From assembly GCA_950295325.1 (NCBI GenBank), contig OX485804.1, positions 66,190,033 through 66,254,032 on the forward strand: a stretch of 64,000 nt of DNA, in the 5' to 3' direction. Every line of letters starts with the position of its first letter. Position 1 is the first letter of the stretch. The stretch comes from Polytrichum commune. Lineage: Eukaryota > Streptophyta > Polytrichopsida > Polytrichales > Polytrichaceae. Shown in pieces: positions 57,018-64,000 of the stretch. Below the pieces are notes generated by a model. That model saw only the letters and a list, made by a program, of their open reading frames with translations, was not told where the DNA came from and made no database searches. The position numbers were made by a program, and so were the translations under genes.

Positions 57018-57658
57018 CAGTAATCTCCCACTTAAGTACGCACCCATTTAAGTAAGCATCCCAGTTAAGTGCACAAAATTTTCAACATAAATTAGCGTTC
57101 ATACTTTATTGTTTGAACACGCCATGCAATACATTTGTCGCGAATGCATGAATTTTTTACAGTTGAAATTCAATGTTCGTTTGTTGATGTTTCGCTGAAA
57201 CACCTCAAACAATTGTCGCAGTTCATCATACATATGTTCAACTTCCGTTTGGACATTGGAGCGAAGCAATTGGTAGTCGATGTCGAGGACAATGTTGTGT
57301 AGAGCTTCAAAGCCTTTGAAGTCAGTAGCACTTTCAGATTCAACAAATGTCTTGATAGGCTGGATTTCGTTGTAGTATGTTCTCCTGATTGTCTCAAACT
57401 TTCCAAATGGCGGCTTCGCTGACTTCATACTCCCGCCCCAGTGCCCAATTGCCTAGCGTGTTTGGTTTGCTCAACTTTGCAACGATTTCACATTGTTGGG
57501 CTTCCGTCAAGCAGGTTGTTGCCTAAGGTTTCATCCGTTTCCCGTTGCGATTCATGGAATCAGAGGGTCTAGAAAGCAATATGAGTATAAGTACGCACCT
57601 ATCAACTAAGTGCGCACCAACGACTATGGTTCAAAGTACATACTTAAGTGGGAGATTA
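57018..57658 (-). mobile_element. Deleted pogo/Tigger-like element, copy 2
   Basis: Ends CAGTAATCTCCCACTTAAG and, inverted, TTAATCTCCCACTTAAG, with TA at the left flank. Subterminal AAGTACGCACC and AAGTGCGCAC repeats match copy 1 at 14142. It retains two pieces of a transposase gene (57099-57428 and about 57385-57550). Confidence 0.72.
57099..57550 (-). pseudogene. Pogo-like transposase remnant: helix-turn-helix joined to C-terminus
   Basis: On -, from about 57550 downward, one frame gives LTEAQQCEIVAKLSKPN then ALGREYEVSEAAI and a DNQENI segment, with stops. This is the pattern of the CENP-B/psq-type helix-turn-helix that opens pogo and Tigger transposases. A different frame (57099-57428) then carries QPIKTFVESESATDF and the C-terminal block shared with 14263-14640. 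The DDE catalytic region between them has been deleted. It is non-functional as a transposase. Confidence 0.65.
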
Positions 57659-57758
57659 ATGTACCAACAAAGGTCAAATTGGTTGTTTGGACATCGTAGA
57701 ACATTAACATCTTTACTAGGTAAAACTTACGTCAATAATAATTTGATGTAATACTGAA

Positions 57759-58530
57759 GGTGTTGGTCAGAAGTCTTTGTAAAGATTTGGGGAAAGGCTT
57801 GGGTTCTTCCGCCTATATAATTTCCAAAACCTTGACTAGACAATTAGTGTCGTCGACATTAATTGATTCCATTCATTTTCCACCCACACGAGTACCCAAA
57901 GGGATTGGTATTGAAGGTATAGGATGCTATAACCAACACCCCATCCAAAACCACACCCTATGCACACCTCTCACTCATGTAACCAAAACACACGAAAAAA
58001 AAAAAAAAAAAAAACTAGAACATGAATAGGCTCATGAAACATGGGTCATGTGGTCGTGCTTAGAAGGTATCTTATGGTCACATGAAAAAAATTCAGAGCG
58101 TTGCCCGAAATATTTTATTTCAGGCAAGATAAATTTGTTTGGGTGTCCGGAAACATTTTCCATGATTATAAATGCAATGAGCACATGGGGGGTTGATGGA
58201 AAGACAATTATATTTAGGGGTTTGAATTTATTTGAATTATGGGGCCCAAAAAACAATAAAGGTAAATTTTTGAATTAAGAAACAAACCTTTATCAACTAT
58301 GTGGAGGGTTTTGAGTAGTGCCTTGGTGTTCCCATGTATGAATACTAGGACAATACTCTAAACTCTATCCATGACTGACTATGTATAGTCCGGAGGTTTG
58401 CGCATAGGAATTCAAATCTAATTTGACATATGTTCTTGAGGACACCACAACATACCAAGCATGTCCTCGGCACAAAGCGGGGGTGGTTTTAGAATTGGCT
58501 AATTCTAAATTTAAAGACCATGGTTAGTGA
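57759..58530. other. No recognised gene
   Basis: Frames of 76 (58048-58278, +) and 74 codons (58032-58256, -) overlap. The - frame has a protein-like look (IVFPSTPHVLIAFIIMENV) but I cannot place it in a family. A poly-A run is at 57994-58012. Confidence 0.35.
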
Positions 58531-58539
58531 CTAATGGCT

Positions 58540-58771
58540 TACTACACTACATATTGCATTTAGTGCCACTTACCATTTGGAACTACACAATGCTATAAAT
58601 ACTTACACTTTATCTCTCTTTTTTGCCAACAAAGGTTAAATTGGTTGTTTGGACATTTTAAAACATTGACATTTTTACTTGGTAACAAATTACATTAATA
58701 ATAATAATAAAACAACGTCGTGTAACTCCAAATAACAAGTGACACTAAATACAAGTATTTAATGTAGTGAT
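58540..58771. mobile_element. TTTAGTG-type MITE, complete 232-bp copy
   Basis: Inverted ends around CACTACATATTGCATTTAGTG and its counterpart CACTACATTAAATAC...ATTTAGTGTC. CTAATGGCT occurs at 58531-58539 and 58772-58780, an apparent 9-bp duplication, which would suggest a Mutator-like origin. The ends are offset by about three bases relative to the duplication. Confidence 0.68.
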
Positions 58772-58780
58772 CTAATGGCT

Positions 58781-59340
58781 GGGGCAAAACAACCCGCACA
58801 CTCGTTCTTCGAAGACAAGGGTTTAGGCATCCAACAAGGAACGAGTGTACGGGTTGGTTGGCCCAAATCGTGATCTAATGACATGTTGACGTGATGTCAC
58901 GTGGCAAACAAGGCGGGCTCCTTGCTTGATGGCCATGTGTGAATAGATTTCACTATTTTCGTTAATCAAAGACTTTAGAAAGTCTCAAAATAAATGAAAA
59001 TGGTTTAATATCTACTAGTTCGATTTCTTACTGTAATGACATGTATTTGTGCCAAATTGGTTAGTGCTACCCATGCAAATCACTTTAGAAAGTCACATTG
59101 AAAAGATTTATGCATCTTACTTGTTCTTTATTTGAAAACCACGTCCTTAATTAGTCTCAAAATCATGAAAAAATCTCCAATTACTGAATATAGTGATAGA
59201 ACTAATAACCCGCTCTAGATAGGTGCCCTCTTTGGTGAAGTTGCCCATAGGTGTGAATGTAATGACATTACATTTAGGTTAAATTATGGTTAGGTTAATT
59301 CACCATTAAGATTAGTAAATTAAGCAATTCCAATTAGGTC
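58781..59340. other. Intergenic upstream of the right-hand gene
   Basis: AT-rich with no ORF or repeat recognised. It is the likely upstream region of the gene that follows. Confidence 0.4.
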
Positions 59341-59364
59341 TCATCCAGAGGCGCGAACTCTAGC

Positions 59365-59420
59365 TACTAACTTATATACTGTAGAGAGGGTGGAGGTAGA
59401 GGGAGGTAGAGGGAAGTAGT
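59365..59420 (+). promoter_or_regulatory. Possible core promoter of the right-hand gene
   Basis: A TATA-like CTTATATACTGTAGAG at about 59370 is followed by a GGAGGTAGAGGGA-rich leader. From here G+C content rises for the rest of the window. The start site is a guess. Confidence 0.4.
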
Positions 59421-61441
59421 AGCTTAGTGTGCGGTGGAGAAGCCCGTTGGCGCGAAGCATGCGAAGGCCGATGAAGCTGCTCTTCTTCTTGCCGCTCCGT
59501 TCGCTACTGACTCCTCACTCGCTCACTAGTCTATGTTGTTGTGTCTCGCAGCCAGGCCAGGCATGTCCTGCCACAGATGAGCTGGGGATTGATCTGGCTT
59601 CAATTAAGGTTGAGGCCAGGCCGGGCCAGGCGCATTGGTATGTTGTAAGTTAGGTACAACCATCACCACCATCGCTAGCTTAGCTGCAGCAGGGGCTGCC
59701 GCGCACCACAGGAGATAACTGCCCCAGGTCAATGAGTGGGACTCATTTATAAAATCATCAGACTCCTTTACTCCGCTCCTCAGGCACCTGCGCCATTTAC
59801 TCCTCGCTCCAGTGCCCTGCTTAATATCTTGTTTGTACGCATCCCCCGCCCCGATTCTCTTTTGCTTTTACTCACTCTCGCATATGCTGTGCTAGGTAAG
59901 TTAGTGTGGGAGTGCAGAAATCAGAAGATCACAAGACTCATTGATCTGGTCCGCTCAACTAACATCCCCCCCCCCCCCCCCGGTCCCCTCCCCCCGCTTT
60001 GTTGACTCTGGAGTCCCTGGTGTGCAGGAAGAAGATGGAGCTCAATGCATGCTTAACCTTTTGGAACGACAGACGGATTAAATTTTGGCTTTAGGTGGTT
60101 CGGGATATCCTAGTGTGAGAGAACTCTTGTCAGCTTGACTTCAACGGGTGTTCAACCTGGAGTTAGGTGACTGATGAGAGTTGCTAACAAGGCTGCTTCA
60201 TTTTCTTGTTTGTACGCACTCCCCGCTTCTCTTTGGAATTAGCTTACTTTTGGATATCCTAGCGAAGTTAGTGTGGGGGAGCGAAGAACTTAGAAGACGT
60301 TACTCATTCTGGTCAGCTCGACAACTCACTCCCCTGCTGACTCCGCGGCTTTGTGCAGGAAGGAGCTGGAGCTCAATGCATGCTTAACTTCTTGGAAAGA
60401 CAGACAGATTTAATTCTGGCTTTACTACGAGATATGCTAGGGTCAGAGCGCTCTTGTGTTGACTTCGCCGGAAGTTCAACCTGGAGTAGGAGAGTGAGTT
60501 CGCGCAAGCTTAGTCGGATTCTTTCAATTTTCAATCCAAGCTCTACTTCTTGTCATACAACTTCTTCGTGGAGGATATTATCCTAGTGAGAAATCATTCT
60601 AGTCACCTGACCAACTATGGAGTTACATATATGAGGGAACATTGTTGACGCTGGAGTAGTAGTTCTCGGATAGGTTAGTAGGAATGATCGCTTGCGGAGA
60701 GAGAGCTGATGATTAGCAGAAGGTGACCGTGTTTGTTAGTTTGAAGAACTCGTGGAAGACATACCTGCATTGAGGAATAATGTGCGACACTTTTGTACGA
60801 CAGGTGGAGTAATAGCAATGAAGAGGAATGATTTGAACATAACACCCGCAGCATATGCATCGCCCCTTCAACCGGCTCATCATGAGAGGTTACTATGATT
60901 GTGATGCTCTTCGTCGCTGAAGGATGCAACGGCACGGGACGTTAGTCTAGGTGTACAGGACCTTGAGCCGCAGTTAGAAGCAGGGGATATTGTGCAACCT
61001 TTTCGTTCAAACAGAAGTCTACGTGAGTAAACGAGGAAAACTTGGTTACCAAATGGGATATGCGGGACCCCGTAAGGAGCTGGAAGAGTGCAATAAGTAT
61101 GTACTTGAGCGGGACTTGAATTACACACTTGGAGTGAACAGCCTCCGAAAGGGACTAAGTGTAACTGTATGCACTTAGTACAGGTCTTTCATATCCTTCA
61201 AAATCTGTTCAAGAGGAGGAATCTGTTACAATATCTTTTATGTCTAGTCGTGATGCTTTTCTCATTCATGAAGACTAAGTGGCACGCAGTCAACAACTTC
61301 TAGAGCTGATGAAGCAGAGTGTGTAAGATTCTGAGTAGAAGATTTCTCTGTACACGGAATACGATGGGGATGAGAGCTCTCGCAAGCACCTGAAGTCCGC
61401 AACTGTTTGTCTTCTCAAGGAAGCTGAGAAGGACATTGAAT
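59421..61441 (+). other. Leader region of the right-hand gene, with duplicated exon-like blocks
   Basis: GC-richer sequence with exon-like pieces and T-rich intron-like pieces, for example TGTGCAG|GAAGAAGATGGAG at about 60026 and TGTGCAG|GAAGGAGCTGGAG at about 60359. Protein-like frames are short and do not link to the ATG at 61442. I read it as a multi-intron 5' leader, though coding exons upstream of 61442 cannot be excluded. A C run lies at 59966-59982. Confidence 0.45.
59818..60505 (+). repeat. Diverged tandem duplication in the gene leader
   Basis: Two units, about 59818-60182 and 60193-60505. Shared landmarks are TCTTGTTTGTACGCA (59827 and 60204), AGTTAGTGTGGG, GAGCTCAATGCATGCTTAAC (60038 and 60369) and TTCAACCTGGAGT (60151 and 60475). 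Each unit has an acceptor-like TGTGCAG before the GAGCTC block. In unit 1 the frame after it meets TAA, while in unit 2 the same position reads TTA and stays open. Confidence 0.75.
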
Positions 61442-63761
61442 ATGGAGGTCCCTGTCCCACCTGAGGGAGCACTAAGCACGCCACGGTTTGCTTCCCGTCA
61501 TCCATTGCTGCGGCCGAGGACAAAGAAAGAGGACGACGTGAGCCCGAAATCTGTCATCGTGGACTTACGCTTCGTGAGTCCAGGATCATCATCGTCAAGC
61601 AGCATGGATCGTCACATCTTGCCGGAAGCAGGCCAAGTGAAGCAGCGACCTCGCCATGACCGGGGCTACTCTATCTCAGACGGAGAATTCAGTGACTCAG
61701 ACACTTTTATAGACTCTACGGGAACGTCTCGAGAACTCTGCAAGGTATGTATAACGAGGCTATCATAGTGAGATTATGTATATGGCCCTGCCTGCATAGA
61801 GTAAGTTTGGTACGATCATATCATACACAACTCCAGTAAGATTCTGGAGAACTTGCAAGATGTCTAAGAGTCTATCGCAGTGATCTGTATCTGGCCCTTT
61901 CATTAAAAATTACGATAAGTGTAAGGTTGCCGAATACAAGCTCAATGACCATTTTGCGACCGGCATTTTATTGTTTGTTATATGTCAATAAACATCGGCG
62001 TTTGGTACGAAGATATCATTCAACTTCAGTAAGATTTTGAGAGGCTTACCGGTATGACTCTTTTTTGGCGATGTGCATCATCAGGTTGGAAACTCGGGAC
62101 CATTGGAATCCCTACCGGAAACTCATTCATTATCTTTAGAAGCTTCCAGTCCCAATGCGTCTGGAGCAGTACAGATCAACCCCGACAATGTCAGTAGACA
62201 TGACTGGGGAAGTGGTGAACCATGTTGCCGTGGGCTGTTCCCTTCCTTCACTAACGGTGCGTCTCTATTCTAAAACAATATTGTTGTTGCCTGAGTGATC
62301 GTTTGTGCCAATTTGTTCATATTACATTGTCTCCGCAGTTTTCGACTAGGAACAGCACTGCAACTATGGAGATTAGCCTTGTCGATGATCCCCTTTTTAC
62401 ACTGTGGAAGTGACTCATCTTCTCCCACTTCACAATCTCATTCAGGTCCAACACCTTCAGTCCTTTCCGACAGGGTCGGTACTGATCCTGGATGTAGCGA
62501 GGATTTCTCTGCAACTCATGCACCGGCTTCATTACGGAATGACAAAGGTTACCAAGATGGCCATGGTGAGTAATACCAATACTGGATCGAAGCTTTTGGT
62601 TCGCATTGATGGTTATATCTGTGCCAGGTAATCTGGTACAACATCCTCTCAGAAGTATACTCGTTATCTTTTCAGATTATATCTAGCGCAAGGGCTAGCT
62701 GAAGAGCTACAGTATGTACGTCCATGGTGTACCATATATTTTCCCTATATTTGCTCAGTAATCTATGTTGTCGGGGAATTGTGGCTCCCTGACACTAGTA
62801 CTGGCATTTTTAACCCTTTGCTCACACTTCGTGTGTGTCCCTTAACCTTATCCTTCCTTCTTTTGAACAGATCAAGCAACCTCAACAACCATCACGAGAT
62901 CGAATAGCGATGCACACACTAGTACAGGAGGACTGCGGACACCCACATCGGTCTCAGCCATTGAGGATGAAGACCACAATCAACCCAGCGAGTGGTCTCA
63001 GACGGCAACCTCATCCGAGAGTGCATCCGAATTTGATGGAAAGGAGTCTTGCAGATCGTCCACGAAAAACTATACAGGGTCTGAAAGCGATTCTCAGCCT
63101 CGAGCTCGAAAAAAGCTTCCCTTGTCGGATATTCCTTCGCTGGATAAAGCCGAGGAAACTAAGAGGAGGTTAACAGCCCATGGTCCTTACTTAAGTAAAC
63201 CAGGTGCCACCGGCTATCCAGGAACTCCCTTACGCTTCTTCCCGACTTGGCAGGCTCAGTTGGGCAGCCCTCCAGTGTGTGGCCAGATATCTGCTCGAAG
63301 TCCCAAACCTGAGAAAGGGATAGGGTCTTACAGTCCTGCAAGTTTGTCAGGTACTCTAAACACAAATTGTTGCAATGAAGTATAATGAATACAACACTAA
63401 ATTTAATTGAGATATTCTTTAATGGTCTTTTTCTGGCGATACGGGTCGCAGGCCGAATGTGAGCTGGGCATGGTTCTCTGGATTGCTCTTGTACAGCCCG
63501 TGCTCTTGTTTGTGCCTCGCTTCGTAGTCTTTAGATTACACACGACTTGAACAAACTTTTGATTGCAATTCTGTTCTTTGACAGATGTCGGGAGAGGCCT
63601 CCGCTTCCAACACAAATTCCTGTCTGGCCCGATCCTTGGCAGCATGATTCCAAAGCCACCTCCGTCAAAGTGGGACGACGCAGAGAAATGGATCGCAAGT
63701 CCTGGCCATCAGGAATCACCAGCCCAGGCGCAGCATCGACCTGCACAAAATCCCTTAACAG
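61442..63761 (+). CDS. Remorin-like multi-exon gene, 5' part (continues beyond window)
   Basis: Five exons splice in one frame: 61442-61744, 62085-62256, 62350-62565, 62871-63350 and 63585-63761, about 449 codons. The first intron is phase 0 and the others phase 1, all GT-AG. Exon 3 could instead begin at 62446, also in frame. The product is Ser/Thr/Pro-rich and probably disordered, with SISDGEFSDSDTF in exon 1, TSVSAIEDEDHNQPSEWSQ in exon 4, and PPPSKWDDAEKWIASPG in exon 5. The last motif resembles the PSKWDDAEKW signature in the N-terminal half of long plant remorins, membrane-raft scaffold proteins. The conserved C-terminal coiled-coil remorin domain is not in the window, so the name is provisional. 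The ATG at 61442 is the first in frame; upstream coding exons remain possible. Confidence 0.6.
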
Positions 63762-64000
63762 GTGCAAAATCTTGCCATTATTTTACATAATCAGTCTCTC
63801 CAGTGCATCTACAATCCTACACTCCACTGCTCAATTCACCTCCTCTTTTTGACAAGAACAGTAATAAAGGCATGGAGAGCAATATACTACAAATCTCACT
63901 GAGGATTCAGGTTTTGTTTGTACGGGAAATTTTTGGTATGGAAGATGTCTCAACATTCATTACCTGTGGGCTACGCGGGGATGAAGCAGGTAAAGGCGAG
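63762..64000 (+). other. Intron, possibly with a further exon at the window edge
   Basis: After the donor at 63762 the sequence becomes T-rich. A second donor-like GAAGCAG|GTAAAGG occurs at 63989-63990 and would end a further exon, but no acceptor keeps a convincing frame to it. Confidence 0.45.

Larger units (their letters stand above)
56930..57750. mobile_element. TTTAGTG-type MITE interrupted by a pogo derivative
   Basis: Left part ATGATATTTAGTGTCACTTA (56949 onward) and right part CCAACAAAGGTCAAATTGG (57663 onward) match 58540-58771, which is uninterrupted. The right end is incomplete. Confidence 0.65.

Overview
The window is nuclear DNA of a land plant. The evidence is an intron-containing gene with a remorin-type motif at the right edge, plant-style PIF/Harbinger, hAT-like, pogo-like and LINE relics, solo LTRs and a high density of MITEs. 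I cannot name the species; a large, repeat-rich genome is suggested because about 59 kb passes without a convincing host gene. No viral, plasmid or CRISPR sequence was seen.

Layout. 0-9 kb: MITEs and two decayed LINE fragments (2.6-4.2 kb on +, 4.3-6.0 kb on -). 9.4-10.8 kb: a MITE carrying another copy of itself. 11.7-12.1 kb: a GC-rich foldback. 13-15.6 kb: MITEs, one holding a deleted pogo-like element. 16.2-21.4 kb: a MITE with 189-bp tandem repeats, split by a solo LTR that is itself split by a hAT-like element carrying an open reading frame. 23.9-25.1 kb: a ~154-bp tandem array. 26.5-27.1 kb: a MITE rich in a palindromic motif. 27.19-30.78 kb: a near-complete PIF/Harbinger transposon, with a two-exon Myb/SANT-like ORF1 and a DDE transposase facing each other and one in-frame stop in the transposase. 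32-33.5 kb: another LINE relic. 34.5-47.8 kb: more MITEs, several nested, and a second solo LTR. 47.8-52.4 kb: nothing recognisable. 52.4-58.8 kb: MITEs and a second pogo derivative. 59.4 kb to the end: the 5' part of a multi-exon gene on the + strand.

How the parts relate. The dominant 500-bp MITE family (ends GGGCCACTTC, target duplications TTA, TAA or TGA) and three other groups behave like PIF/Harbinger derivatives. One of them shares ends and internal sequence with the 3.6-kb element at 27-31 kb, which is therefore its likely source family. A 225-236 bp family has hAT-like 8-bp duplications. The nesting gives a relative order of insertion at several loci.

The gene at the right edge has five consecutive coding exons that splice in one frame. 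The motif PPPSKWDDAEKWIASPG near the last visible exon resembles the N-terminal part of long remorin-family proteins; the remorin C-terminal domain would lie beyond the window.
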